64,000 nt of DNA from Bacillota bacterium (lineage in GTDB: Bacteria > Bacillota > Clostridia > Lachnospirales > Lachnospiraceae), in contig JAFAGA010000056.1 in the NCBI GenBank assembly GCA_023423045.1, positions 9,544 to 73,543 on the forward strand, given 5' to 3'. Position numbers and translations under genes: made by a program. The stretch's first letter is position 1. Every line of letters starts with the position of its first letter. This document shows, one piece after another, positions 53,209 to 62,692 of this stretch. Below the pieces are notes generated by a model, which was not told where the DNA came from, did no database searches, and was given only the letters and a program-made list of their open reading frames with translations.

Positions 53209-54135
53209 ATGAAAAAGAAATATTTATGTAAATGCTTCATTACTCTTGGCTTACTTCTTTTCTTTACGTTGCTTATACCTTTTACCTCTTACAACATGTC
53301 GATTGCACAAGCAGCCAGTATTGACAAGGAGAAAACAGACAGCTACAGATTAAATTTAAAAAGCATTACATTAGTGAAAGGCAAAACATCTGCATTAAAG
53401 GTTTACAAACTGGGTGCAAACTCAAAAGTAAGCTTTAAGTCCGACGATCCGGAAGTTGCTTCTGTTAGTGATGATGGTATAATCACTGCCAATAAGGTGG
53501 GTTCTGCTGTCATTACAGTTACCATTAAGGATGGCATTGATAGGACTACATTAACCTGTGATGTTAATGTCGGTCCTGCCGCGATTAGTGTTAAGTGGAC
53601 TAAGGAAAGAGTATATGTCGGTTTGAATAATGACGATATGTTAAAGGTTATTATGAAGCCGGACACTACTACGGAGGATGCAAAATTCTCCAGCTATGAT
53701 TCTTCCATTGCTACGATCAGCTCCGGCGGTCGCGTCACTGCGAATAAGGTAGGTATGACTTATTTATTTGCTGAAATCGATGCAACCGATTTGGGCGGCA
53801 CCCGTAAGTTTGCGGCGTGCACCGTATTCGTAACCAGCTCCAAGGATGCTCCTTTATTGGAAGAGTATTTCAATAAACGCAGTGAGCTTAATCGAGTATC
53901 GGCCTCTGAATTAGCAAATGCATTGGATGAATTCTTCAACGGCGGAAGTGCTGAGGCTGCTACAGCCGACACTACCGGTGATTCTGCTCTGATTAAAGCA
54001 TTGGATAAGTTCCTGGAGGATAAGTTCAAATTATCCGAGATCCGGGAGAAGATCAAAGCAGAGAAAGCAGAGCTTGAAGCTGCTCTTTCCAAGACAACCA
54101 ACACGGAGACAAATTCCGTTTCCCAGACAAAGTAA
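53209..54135 (+). CDS. Secreted protein with two BIG2-type Ig-like domains
   Basis: Start 53209 has GGAGG 7 bases upstream (two further in-frame ATGs lie 5'). The 308-residue protein has a signal peptide (KKKYLCKCF, hydrophobic core, cleavage near AQAASI). Two group-2 Ig-like repeats follow: one with ITLVKGKTSALKVYKLGA, SFKSDDPEVASVSDDGIITA and GSAVITVTI, and a second with VYVGLNNDDML, SYDSSIATISSGGRVTA. After that comes a Lys/Glu/Ala-rich helical tail without wall-anchor motif. It should bind the cell surface or act as an adhesion-like factor. Confidence 0.88.
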   Translation: MKKKYLCKCFITLGLLLFFTLLIPFTSYNMSIAQAASIDKEKTDSYRLNLKSITLVKGKTSALKVYKLGANSKVSFKSDDPEVASVSDDGIITANKVGSAVITVTIKDGIDRTTLTCDVNVGPAAISVKWTKERVYVGLNNDDMLKVIMKPDTTTEDAKFSSYDSSIATISSGGRVTANKVGMTYLFAEIDATDLGGTRKFAACTVFVTSSKDAPLLEEYFNKRSELNRVSASELANALDEFFNGGSAEAATADTTGDSALIKALDKFLEDKFKLSEIREKIKAEKAELEAALSKTTNTETNSVSQTK

Positions 54136-54191
54136 CTTGTAATAACTTGACTTGATGAATATGACTGATGCGACATGCTTGTCGCACATCA

Positions 54192-54236
54192 GGGGCTGCT
54201 GTACCAGTGTGAAACTGGTACGCAGCCCCATTTTAT
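54192..54236 (+). terminator. Strong rho-independent terminator
   Basis: GGGGCTGC plus GTACCAGT pair with ACTGGTAC plus GCAGCCCC, a 16-bp stem with a single bulged T, followed by ATTTTATT. It ends the BIG2 gene transcript. Confidence 0.85.
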
Positions 54237-54292
54237 TGATCGGTTTATTGACAATAGCATTTTATCATTTCAATCCCTTCCAATATGTATTA

Positions 54293-54380
54293 TAATATAA
54301 GTTATCGGAAGAAAGTAAAGCTACTTCTCATACCCCGATTACAGGAATACGAACTTTATTCCTGTAATATAAGTTATCGG
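54293..54380 (+). repeat. 16-bp direct repeats flanking a hairpin, upstream of the glyoxalase gene
   Basis: TAATATAAGTTATCGG occurs at 54293-54308 and again at 54365-54380, 72 bases apart. Between them lies a perfect 11-bp hairpin, ATTACAGGAAT / ATTCCTGTAAT (54338-54368), whose right arm runs into the second repeat. The first copy is preceded by TATAAT. The unit ends about 50 bases before the glyoxalase start and may be a regulatory leader. Confidence 0.5.
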
Positions 54381-54429
54381 GATATATGTCCGTACTATAA
54401 TGCTGTTAATGAAACAGAAAGGAGATATT

Positions 54430-54798
54430 ATGAAATTTAAATTTGCCCATAATAACATAAACGTTCTGGACCTGGAGAAGTCCCTCAAATTCTATGAGGA
54501 GGCTCTTGGCCTGAAAGAAACCAAACGTAAGGAACATCCCTCGGGGGATTTTATAATCGCATTTCTCGGAGACGGGGAAACAAGCCATCTCCTGGAGCTG
54601 ACCTGGCTCCGGGATTGGGACAGGCCTTATAATCTTGGCGACAACGAGTTTCATCTCGCTTTCACTGTGGATGATTATAATGCCGCCTATGAAAAGCATA
54701 AGGAAATGGGCTGTATCTGTTATGAAAACCCGGCCATGGGAATTTATTTCATCAGTGATCCGGATGGCTACTGGCTCGAGGTTATTCCCTCCAGATAA
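54430..54798 (+). CDS. Glyoxalase I-type metalloenzyme
   Basis: The 122-residue vicinal-oxygen-chelate protein has the metal ligands His7 (KFAHNNINV), Glu56 (LLELTW), His75 (FHLAFTV) and Glu117 (WLEVIPSR), as in bacterial lactoylglutathione lyase GloA. DPDGYWLEVIP is the diagnostic C-terminal block. It should convert the methylglyoxal-thiol hemithioacetal to the S-lactoyl thiol, with glutathione or another thiol as partner. GGAG lies close upstream. It is convergent with the kinase gene at 54818. Confidence 0.88.
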   Translation: MKFKFAHNNINVLDLEKSLKFYEEALGLKETKRKEHPSGDFIIAFLGDGETSHLLELTWLRDWDRPYNLGDNEFHLAFTVDDYNAAYEKHKEMGCICYENPAMGIYFISDPDGYWLEVIPSR

Positions 54799-54817
54799 TA
54801 GAAGTAATTCTGCCATT

Positions 54818-55723
54818 CTAATGCAGCGCCAGTCTCTCCCATTGCCTGAGCCATGTCAACTGATGATCAATAAAGAGGTCATCAATACAGTCTGCACCAA
54901 GATTTTCAATAATAGTCGCCTGGGCCTCATAGTGCCGGATCGCGATAAAGCTATAAACTGCCCGGATTTCCTCGTCACTGATGTCTTGGCATTCCCGGTA
55001 GCCCCTCAGGAACTTCTCCAGCATATACCTGGTATCATCATACTCACCCTCGGAAAGAGTAAAATAATTCGTCATATCACAGAAAACCGCAATATCATAG
55101 ACAGGAAAGGCCTTCGCTGCCGCATCAAAATCAAACAGCACATAGTTTCCCCGACTCGAAAGCATATTTCCCGTATGGTAATCTCCGTGACAAAAGCCCC
55201 GGGGAAGCTTCTCTACCCGACTCCACAACAAGTTTCCGTAATCCCTGAATTCCTGGGTTCTGGGATAGCTTCTTTCCTCCAGGCAACGGACATATCGGTC
55301 AATAAAGAATTCCTTTTCATGACAGCATAAAGAAAAAGGATATTCTGCCATCAACCGGTGCAGCCTTCCGCTCTGGCGGCTGATCCCCAATATATCGAAT
55401 CCTTTATTCGGCTCCCTTCCGCTGACATATTCGTAAAGAATGCCGATTCGCTCCTCTCCCTGATAATGGCAGCGAAAATATGCTTCCCCGGTACTCACCG
55501 GATGAATACGTGCTGCAGGAAACCCGGCAAAGGCAAGATACTGCATGATCTCAACCGACTGCAGGGCCTGCTCCGTGTTTCGGCTTTTAAACAGCTTAAG
55601 GACATATCTTTCTTTGTTCTCGTATACAATGCAGACATAGCCTATCATGTCACGATGCATTACAATATCATGAAAGGGCCTGCCATATATTATCTTTAAG
55701 TCGTCAAGAAGCTTCTCCATCAT
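54818..55723 (-). CDS. CotS-like / APH-fold phosphotransferase
   Basis: The 301-residue protein has the aminoglycoside phosphotransferase fold with the catalytic loop FCHGDYHTGNML and the metal motif VLFDFDAAAK, preceded by a nucleotide lobe (RYVLKLFKS). The N-terminus and the LHRLMAEYPF region resemble CotS-type spore coat kinases found in sporulating Clostridia. The substrate is unknown. The ATG at 55723 has GGAGG 9 bases upstream (a second ATG follows at once). It is adjacent on the same strand to the NUDIX gene (90 bases). Confidence 0.82.
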   Translation of the reverse strand: MMEKLLDDLKIIYGRPFHDIVMHRDMIGYVCIVYENKERYVLKLFKSRNTEQALQSVEIMQYLAFAGFPAARIHPVSTGEAYFRCHYQGEERIGILYEYVSGREPNKGFDILGISRQSGRLHRLMAEYPFSLCCHEKEFFIDRYVRCLEERSYPRTQEFRDYGNLLWSRVEKLPRGFCHGDYHTGNMLSSRGNYVLFDFDAAAKAFPVYDIAVFCDMTNYFTLSEGEYDDTRYMLEKFLRGYRECQDISDEEIRAVYSFIAIRHYEAQATIIENLGADCIDDLFIDHQLTWLRQWERLALH

Positions 55724-55813
55724 GTAATCAATCCTCCTTGGCACATTCTGAAGGAAATGTTTATCCTGTCAACAGATGCAACGCTTACCCAGGGTAAACG
55801 ATATTCTTTTCTC

Positions 55814-56302
55814 TTAGAACTCCTGCAATTCGTGAAACAGAACTCCTTCCTTTACCGTCGTCCCTGCATAGAGCTTACTGTCATATCTTCCCTTAGACAG
55901 ATAATGCTCCAGAACGCCTTTGGCCGTAAACGGCATCTCTCTTTCCAGCGCCCGGTCCATTCCAACCCATTCCAGAATTCCTTCATCGCAATGCTTTAAA
56001 TCGATTTCTTTCACCTTCAGAGCAGCAAAGAAATAGTAATTCTGCCGGATTTCTCCGTTGACATAGCGCAGAGTGATATATTTTAAGGTAATTTCTCCGA
56101 GATCCTTTTCCGTAAGTCCGGTTTCCTCATACAATTCCCGCAAAACACAAGCCTTTGGATCATTCAGTTCCCCTTCTTCAAAATGTCCTCCGATACCGCA
56201 CCAGGAGGGCTGTACCACTCTGGAGCCGATTCTGTATAATAAAAGCAGGCGTTCACCCTGAGTAATATAAATTCCTGTCATATTTCTGAGTCCAATCTCC
56301 AT
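55814..56302 (-). CDS. NUDIX hydrolase
   Basis: The 162-residue protein contains a full NUDIX box, from GHFEEGE to the core RELYEETGL (pattern G-x5-E-x7-RExxEExG). It has normal beta strands around it (GIYITQGERLLLLYRIG, YYFFAALKV). Such enzymes hydrolyse nucleoside diphosphates linked to another group; 8-oxo-dGTP-type housecleaning is one option. The start at 56302 follows GGGAGGGG; a longer frame begins at 56359. It is 90 bases before the CotS-like gene. Confidence 0.88.
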   Translation of the reverse strand: MEIGLRNMTGIYITQGERLLLLYRIGSRVVQPSWCGIGGHFEEGELNDPKACVLRELYEETGLTEKDLGEITLKYITLRYVNGEIRQNYYFFAALKVKEIDLKHCDEGILEWVGMDRALEREMPFTAKGVLEHYLSKGRYDSKLYAGTTVKEGVLFHELQEF

Positions 56303-56410
56303 CTCCTTGTCCCCTCCCTTTTCACTAAACTCTAAGGATAGTATAATTGATATCCTCATTATTTTCTACTATCATTTGTCCCCGCTGCCTTATTTTTAAT
56401 AACGGCATCG

Positions 56411-56454
56411 AAAAACGGGCATCCTGCCGGTGTTCGCTTCCTGATACCCGTTTT
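56411..56454 (-). terminator. Terminator of carAB
   Basis: On the minus strand AAAACGGGTATC pairs with GATGCCCGTTTT with one mismatch, followed by TTTTTCG. It lies about 57 bases after the carB stop. A second small hairpin (CCGGTG / CACCGG) lies near 56468-56482. Confidence 0.7.
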
Positions 56455-56510
56455 CTCCCTTCTATCCACCGGCTTTTCACCGGACAATTGTACTTTCCTC
56501 AGACATTCCC

Positions 56511-59500
56511 TTATAACTGCGCCATATTGACGAGAGTAATATCGCTATTGTCACTTTCCATGCTGGTCAGCAGGGCACGGGCGGTGTCCAGCGATGTGAA
56601 GCAGGTTACTCCGGCCTCTATGGAGGTCCGGCGGATCAGGAACCCGTCCCTGGCTTTATCCCTGCCGTGGGTTGGCGTATTGATGACCATATCAATCTCA
56701 TGGCTCAGAATCAAATCCAGAATATCGGAACTTCCGTGTCCTATTTTATTGATTACAGCCGCCTGGACACCATGCTCCTCCAATACCCGGGCTGTGCCCT
56801 CTGTGGCATAAATTTCATAGCCAAGGGCAAGCAATCTCTTGCCGATGCCTGCCGCCTCCTCCTGATCGGATTTCTTCACGGTCATAATCACCTTCCTATA
56901 CTTCGGAAGGTTAATGCCTGCTCCAACAAATCCCTTATACAAAGCTTCATGAAAGGTCGCAGCTACCCCTAAGCATTCTCCTGTAGATTTCATCTCCGGG
57001 CCAAGGCTGATCTCCGCCCCACGCAGCTTCTCAAAGGAAAATACCGGCATCTTGACTGTGATATACTCCGACTCCGGCCACAATCCGGGCGTATAACCCA
57101 GCTCCTTGATTTTATTGCCTAATATAACCTTGGTAGCAATACCTACCACCGGCAGGGAGGTCACCTTGCTGATATAGGGAACGGTACGGCTGGAGCGGGG
57201 ATTTACTTCGATTACATATACCTTCTCATTATGTATTATAAACTGTATATTGATCAATCCTATGACATGAAGGGAGTTGGCCAGCTTCTTTGTATAATTC
57301 ACAATATCCACCTTCACTCTGCGGCTGACATTCTGTGAAGGGTATACGGAAATACTGTCTCCGGAGTGAATTCCGGCCCGTTCAACATGCTCCATAATCC
57401 CCGGGATTAAAATATCCTCACCGTCACAGACCGCATCCACCTCCACCTCTCTGCCCATCAGGTACTTATCCACCAGAATTGGATGCTCTTGTACGGTCCT
57501 ATTGATAATGCGCATAAACTCGACGATATCCTCATCACAGATTGCAATCTGCATCCCCTGACCGCCCAGCACATAGGAAGGCCGGACGAGAACAGGATAT
57601 CCCAGCTCATTTGCCGCCGCCAGAGCCTGCTCCTCGGTAAATACCGTTTTGCCCGCAGGTCTGGGAATACCGCATTCCTCCAATATCTTATCAAACAGCT
57701 CTCTGTCCTCTGCCGCATCCACATCAGCCGCAGAGGTGCCGAGAATAGGGACCCCCATCTGAAGCAAAGCCTGTGTCAGTTTAATTGCTGTCTGTCCTCC
57801 AAACTGTACTACTGCTCCGTCCGGCTGTTCCAGATCAACGATATTCTCCACATCCTCGGGCGTCAGGGGTTCGAAGTAAAGCTTATCCGCTATATCAAAG
57901 TCCGTGCTTACCGTCTCTGGATTATTATTAACAATTATGGTCTCACAGCCGCTTTCCGCAAGCGCCCATACACTATGAACAGAACAGTAATCAAACTCAA
58001 CGCCCTGTCCGATCCGGATTGGCCCGGAGCCTAGCACCATGATTTTCTTTTTTCTGCCTGCATCCCCCAGCCCTTGAATATTCGCTGTTTTTTCGGCACC
58101 TTCCACCTCATTCACACTGCCAAAGTCAGAATAATAATAAGGTGTCTCCGCATCGAACTCTGCCGCACAGGTATCTACCATTTTGTAAACCGCGATAATA
58201 CCGTTCTGTTTCCGTAACGCTTTAATCCGGTCCGGTGCCATACCGCTAAGCTCCGCAATTACCCGGTCCGGATACCCTGCTTTCTTCGCCCTGGCCAGAA
58301 GTTCCGTATCAAGACATCCTGTCTTCTTCCCTTTTTCCAACTCCCCCTCCAGCTCCACCAGGAGCGCTATTTTATCGATAAACCAAAGATCAATTTTAGT
58401 AATTTCACAAATTTCCTCATAAGATATCCCTCTCCGGATCGCTTCTGCTATCACAAAAAGGCGGCGGTCATCCACTCGGTACAAATCCTTAATCAGTTCC
58501 TCCAGCGGCAGTTCGTTGTAATTGCCATGTTTCAGACTGTATATATTCTGTTCCAGGGAACGCAGGGCCTTCATAAGTGCCGCTTCAAAGCCCGTGCTGA
58601 TTGCCATAACCTCACCCGTCGCCTTCATCTGGGTGGTTAGGGCTCTTTTTGCAGTGATAAACTTATCAAAGGGCCATTTTGGTATCTTCACGACCACATA
58701 ATCCAGAGCCGGCTCAAAGCTGGCATAGGTCTTCTTCGTCACCGCATTCCGTATCTCATCCAGATGATAACCCAGTGCAATCTTTGCCGCAACCTTGGCA
58801 ATGGGATACCCGGTAGCCTTGGAGGCAAGAGCCGAGGACCGGCTCACCCGAGGGTTCACCTCAATAACGCAGTATTCAAAGCTGCCAGGATGAAGTGCAA
58901 ACTGGACATTACAGCCGCCGGTAATTCCAAGCTCTGTGATAATGTTCAGGGAGGCGCTGCGAAGCATCTGATATTCCTTATCCCCCAGGGTCTGGGAGGG
59001 CGCCACTACAATGCTGTCTCCGGTATGTACCCCGACCGGATCGACATTCTCCATATTGCATACAGCAATACAATTTCCGGCACCGTCGCGCATCACCTCA
59101 TATTCAATCTCTTTCCAGCCGGCGATGGAGCGCTCAATCAGACATTGCCCGACACGACTCAGCCGAAGCCCGTTAGAGCAAATATCCTCCAGCTCCGTTC
59201 TGGTACCGGCAATACCGCCTCCGCTGCCTCCCAGCGTATACGCAGGACGGACCACCACCGGATAACCGATGCTGTCAGCAAAAAGAACCGCTGCCTCCAC
59301 GCTGGTTACCACCTCGCTGGGTGCGCAGGGCTCTCCTATTTTCTCCATGGTTTTCTTGAACTCAAGACGGTCCTCCGCCTTCCTGATTGTCTCAGAGGTT
59401 GTTCCGATCAGCCTCACCCCATGATTCTTCAGAAATCCGGTTTCCTCCAGCTCCATGGCTATATTGAGCGCCGCTTGGCCTCCCAGGGTGGGCAATACAC

Positions 59501-59753
59501 TGTCCGGCTCTTCCTTGAGAATGATCCGCTTTACGAATTCCGGCGTTAACGGTTCAATGTATACGATATCCGCAATTTCCTTATCCGTCATAATGGTTGC
59601 CGGATTAGAATTCACCAGTACCACACAGATTCCCTCCTCCTTCAGAGAACGGCAAGCCTGGGTTCCGGCATAGTCAAATTCCGCCGCCTGGCCGATGACA
59701 ATCGGTCCGGAGCCGATCACTAACACTTTTTTTATATCCTCTAGTCTTGGCAT
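56511..59753 (-). CDS. carB: Carbamoyl-phosphate synthase large subunit
   Basis: The 1080-residue subunit makes carbamoyl phosphate from ammonia, bicarbonate and two ATP for arginine and pyrimidine synthesis. Two homologous ATP-grasp halves are visible: VLVIGSGPIVIGQAAEFDYAG near the start and IMVLGSGPIRIGQGVEFDYC near residue 560. VIEVNPRVSRSSALASKATG and VIEVNPRSSRTVPYISKVT are the repeated catalytic segments. A C-terminal MGS-like regulatory domain (ATEGTARVLEEHG, INTPTHGRDKARDGFLIRR) may bind UMP, IMP or ornithine. It follows carA by 14 bases and is translationally close to it. Confidence 0.97.
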   Translation of the reverse strand: MPRLEDIKKVLVIGSGPIVIGQAAEFDYAGTQACRSLKEEGICVVLVNSNPATIMTDKEIADIVYIEPLTPEFVKRIILKEEPDSVLPTLGGQAALNIAMELEETGFLKNHGVRLIGTTSETIRKAEDRLEFKKTMEKIGEPCAPSEVVTSVEAAVLFADSIGYPVVVRPAYTLGGSGGGIAGTRTELEDICSNGLRLSRVGQCLIERSIAGWKEIEYEVMRDGAGNCIAVCNMENVDPVGVHTGDSIVVAPSQTLGDKEYQMLRSASLNIITELGITGGCNVQFALHPGSFEYCVIEVNPRVSRSSALASKATGYPIAKVAAKIALGYHLDEIRNAVTKKTYASFEPALDYVVVKIPKWPFDKFITAKRALTTQMKATGEVMAISTGFEAALMKALRSLEQNIYSLKHGNYNELPLEELIKDLYRVDDRRLFVIAEAIRRGISYEEICEITKIDLWFIDKIALLVELEGELEKGKKTGCLDTELLARAKKAGYPDRVIAELSGMAPDRIKALRKQNGIIAVYKMVDTCAAEFDAETPYYYSDFGSVNEVEGAEKTANIQGLGDAGRKKKIMVLGSGPIRIGQGVEFDYCSVHSVWALAESGCETIIVNNNPETVSTDFDIADKLYFEPLTPEDVENIVDLEQPDGAVVQFGGQTAIKLTQALLQMGVPILGTSAADVDAAEDRELFDKILEECGIPRPAGKTVFTEEQALAAANELGYPVLVRPSYVLGGQGMQIAICDEDIVEFMRIINRTVQEHPILVDKYLMGREVEVDAVCDGEDILIPGIMEHVERAGIHSGDSISVYPSQNVSRRVKVDIVNYTKKLANSLHVIGLINIQFIIHNEKVYVIEVNPRSSRTVPYISKVTSLPVVGIATKVILGNKIKELGYTPGLWPESEYITVKMPVFSFEKLRGAEISLGPEMKSTGECLGVAATFHEALYKGFVGAGINLPKYRKVIMTVKKSDQEEAAGIGKRLLALGYEIYATEGTARVLEEHGVQAAVINKIGHGSSDILDLILSHEIDMVINTPTHGRDKARDGFLIRRTSIEAGVTCFTSLDTARALLTSMESDNSDITLVNMAQL

Positions 59754-59767
59754 ACCTGCTGCACCTC

Positions 59768-60856
59768 CTATGCATTCTTTGACACTTCCATCATATTTAT
59801 AAATTCATCAAATAAAAACTCACTATCCCTCGGCCCTGCGCAGGCCTCCGGATGAAATTGCACGGAGAACACATTCCTGCCCAGATAATGCAGCCCCTCC
59901 ACGGTTTGATCATTGACATTTCGAAAGCTCACTTCGGCAAGCCCCGGATCAATGCTTTCCTCCATAACCACGTACCCATGATTCTGCGTTGATATATAAA
60001 CCCTTCCTGTTCTCAAATCCTTCACCGGGTGATTCGCTCCCCGATGGCCGTATTTCATTTTTCTCGTATTACCTCCGCCTGCCAGTGCCAAAAGCTGATG
60101 TCCGAGACAAATTGCAAAGATGGGAACCCCGCTGTCCAACAGCTTCCTTGCCTCCGCAATGATCTCCTCACACTCCTTGGGATCACCCGGCCCGTTGGAA
60201 AGCATAATGCCGTCAGGCCTCTCTCCCAATACCTCTTCCGCTTTCGTAAAGCCGGGATACAGAAGAACCTCACAGCCTCTTTGAGCCAGGGACCGCAAAA
60301 TATGATTCTTCATTCCGTAATCCATCAGGGCCACCCGGTATTTTTTCTCCCCAATGGCAGGGATTATCTTCTTTTCCCTACAGGTCGTCCTTGCAATCAC
60401 CTGTTCCACCCGATATTTACAGATTCTCGGGAGAACCTCCTCAAGTCTCCAATTCTCATCCGTCGTTATCATGCCGTTCATGGTCCCCTTGCTCCGCAGC
60501 AGCTTTACCAGGGCACGGGTATCAATTCCTGCAATGCCCGGAATATCATTTTTCTCCAGGAAGTCCTGAATGCTTTCCTGGCTGCGGAAATTGCTTGGAA
60601 GCCTTGATAATTCCCTGACTAAAAATGCATCCGCCCATGGTCTGTGCGACTCCATGTCCTCATAACTAATTCCATAGTTGCCGATCAGAGGGTAGGTCAT
60701 AACCACGCCCTGGCCCGCATAGGAGGGGTCAGTCAATACCTCCGGATAGCCTGTCATTCCTGTGTTGAATACAATCTCGCTGATTATCTCCTTCTGCGCC
60801 CCAATACTCTCTCCCGTAAAGATAGTCCCATCCTCAAGAATTAAGAATGCTTTCAT
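59768..60856 (-). CDS. carA: Carbamoyl-phosphate synthase small subunit (glutaminase)
   Basis: The 362-residue subunit hydrolyses glutamine and passes ammonia to CarB. The N-terminal CPSase domain is complete (YPEVLTDPSYAGQGVVMTYPLIGNYG). The class I glutaminase triad has Cys250 in FAICLGHQLLALA and the His-Glu of VQFHPEACAGP. The start at 60856 is the ATG with GGAGG 6 bases upstream (an ATG four codons earlier lacks one). It is the first gene of carAB; two ArgR-type boxes lie about 180-220 bases upstream. Confidence 0.96.
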   Translation of the reverse strand: MKAFLILEDGTIFTGESIGAQKEIISEIVFNTGMTGYPEVLTDPSYAGQGVVMTYPLIGNYGISYEDMESHRPWADAFLVRELSRLPSNFRSQESIQDFLEKNDIPGIAGIDTRALVKLLRSKGTMNGMITTDENWRLEEVLPRICKYRVEQVIARTTCREKKIIPAIGEKKYRVALMDYGMKNHILRSLAQRGCEVLLYPGFTKAEEVLGERPDGIMLSNGPGDPKECEEIIAEARKLLDSGVPIFAICLGHQLLALAGGGNTRKMKYGHRGANHPVKDLRTGRVYISTQNHGYVVMEESIDPGLAEVSFRNVNDQTVEGLHYLGRNVFSVQFHPEACAGPRDSEFLFDEFINMMEVSKNA

Positions 60857-61037
60857 CAAATCCTCCATTCTGCCGCTACGGCTGCATAAAAACTTATTTC
60901 ACTTTTTCTTTTACTTAAAAGTTGGCAAAAAAAAAGAATATAAGCCCACACTGGGGATATACTCCATCGTACACACCAATTCCTTTTTCTTTCCTAGGTT
61001 AAAGTTCCTCGCTTAAGACCTTACTGATTTCACCATT

Positions 61038-61076
61038 TACTCAATAATATTCGTTGATTATGCATATTTATTCATA
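61038..61076. promoter_or_regulatory. Two adjacent ARG boxes upstream of carAB
   Basis: Read on the minus strand, TATGAATAAATATGCATA (61059-61076) and AACGAATATTATTGAGTA (61038-61055) both resemble the 18-bp ARG-box consensus (TNTGAATWWWWATTCANW). They are exactly 3 bases apart, so centres are 21 bases apart, the classical spacing for one ArgR hexamer. ArgR/AhrC repression of carAB by arginine is the expected consequence. The remaining intergenic sequence to 61327 is AT-rich and shows nothing else I can name. Confidence 0.6.
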
Positions 61077-61327
61077 TATGAATTTGTTTTTATGATCTTA
61101 ACACACCTATATACAAATATCAAGTGGTTTTTTCAGATATATTTTAACATTGGCATAAGATATTCTTATTAATAATTATAAATAGAACTTATTATACTTT
61201 CCCTCTCTCTCCCGGAAGATTTTTTCCCAAAACAAAAAGAGAATACTCCGGTTTTATTGAAGATCTCTTCACATCTTAAATCTGTCTGACATAAGCTATT
61301 AATAAAATGAAAGGAATACTTTGATCC

Positions 61328-62632
61328 ATGAGACAGATCAGTATCCCCGATAACAATAGAAAAACCCTGCCCGGGAGCATTCCCTCCGGCAGAGTCTATC
61401 CCGCACAGATGGGCACCCAATCCCTGGGGCACCTGCGCGTCCGCTGCACTACGGACGGCGTTGTGCCCGTCCCAAATGCTACCGTATCCATCACTCTTCC
61501 TAATAATCCGACCCAGGTAATCGAACAGCTTACCACCGATGAATCCGGCTTAACACAAGAGATATCACTTGAGGCTCCTCCCATTGATCTGAGTCTGGAG
61601 CCTTCGGAAATTCAACCCTATTCGAATTATGATATCCACGTCACTGCTCCCAACTTAGAAAGCGCCTTCTTCGCAGGAATTGAAATTCTTGGAGATCAAA
61701 GAGCCGAGCAAAACGTCCAATTACTCCCTCTCGCTACAAACAGCGCCCTTTCCACCTTTGTCATCCTGCCCCATACTCTTTATTATGAGTATCCGCCAAA
61801 AATACCGGAGGCCGAGATTAAGCCGGTCGATGAGCCCGGAGAAATTGTACTAAGTCGGGTTGTCGTACCTGAGTATGTGGTTGTCCATGACGGACCTCCG
61901 GCTTCTCCGGCCACAAACCACTACGTCAGGTTCCGGGATTATATCAAAAATGTTGCCTCCAGCGAAATTTATGCCACCTGGCCGGAACAATCGATTTATG
62001 CCAATGTGCTTGCCATCCTTTCTTTCACCTTAAACCGGGTCTTTACAGAGTGGTATCGCAACCAGGGCTATAATTTCACCATCACCTCCTCCACCGCCTA
62101 TGACCATAAGTGGATCAACGGACGAAATATCTTCAATAATATCGGGTTAATCGTGGATTCCGTTTTCACCAACTACCTTTCAAGGCCCGGTGTCATACAA
62201 CCTATTCTTACTCAATATTGCGACGGTAACCGGGTCTCCTGTCCGGGTTGGATGACCCAATGGGGTTCCAAGGACCTGGGTGATCAGGGATATTCTGCAA
62301 TTGAGATACTAAGGCATTTTTATGGAGATTCCATGTATATCAACACTGCAGAGGAGGTCTCCGGTGTTCCTGTCTCATGGCCGGGAAGTGACCTTACCCT
62401 CGGAGCCAGCGGTGACAATGTAAGAACCATTCAAAACCAGCTGAATCGGATCAGCGACGTCTATACCGCTATTCCCAAGGTCGCTGTGGACGGAAGCTAC
62501 GGCCCCCAGACAGCCGAAGCCGTCAGTGCCTTTCAGCGAATTTTCGACCTGCCCGTCACCGGTGTTGTGGACCGCCCTACCTGGTACCGCATCTCAAATA
62601 TATATGTGGGCGTCACACGGATTGGCCAATAA
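61328..62632 (+). CDS. SpoIID-like domain protein with C-terminal peptidoglycan-binding domain (copy 1)
   Basis: The 434-residue protein has no signal peptide. After a short N-terminal part (SGRVYPAQMGTQSLG) an Ig- or carboxypeptidase-regulatory-like beta domain (about 35-130) is followed by VVVHDGPPASPATNHYVRFRDYI and a SpoIID/LytB-like core. There YIKNVASSEIYATWPEQS has the Glu (about 213) equal to the catalytic residue of SpoIID, and TQYCDGNRVSCPGWMTQWGS is the later conserved segment. A PG_binding_1 domain (about 354-428) ends the protein: GASGDNVRTIQNQLNRI, VDGSYGPQTAEAVSAFQ. SpoIID is a lytic transglycosylase in sporulation; the role here is inferred. AAAGGA lies 12 bases before ATG. 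Confidence 0.85.
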   Translation: MRQISIPDNNRKTLPGSIPSGRVYPAQMGTQSLGHLRVRCTTDGVVPVPNATVSITLPNNPTQVIEQLTTDESGLTQEISLEAPPIDLSLEPSEIQPYSNYDIHVTAPNLESAFFAGIEILGDQRAEQNVQLLPLATNSALSTFVILPHTLYYEYPPKIPEAEIKPVDEPGEIVLSRVVVPEYVVVHDGPPASPATNHYVRFRDYIKNVASSEIYATWPEQSIYANVLAILSFTLNRVFTEWYRNQGYNFTITSSTAYDHKWINGRNIFNNIGLIVDSVFTNYLSRPGVIQPILTQYCDGNRVSCPGWMTQWGSKDLGDQGYSAIEILRHFYGDSMYINTAEEVSGVPVSWPGSDLTLGASGDNVRTIQNQLNRISDVYTAIPKVAVDGSYGPQTAEAVSAFQRIFDLPVTGVVDRPTWYRISNIYVGVTRIGQ

Positions 62633-62692
62633 ATCAGCATAAACCGGGTTGCCTTACTATATCTTTTAATAAATGAAGAATGAGGTATACCA

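Noticed and set aside
58764..59549. 261-codon plus-strand frame
   Set aside because: Antisense shadow inside carB, with no start signals and no recognisable protein.
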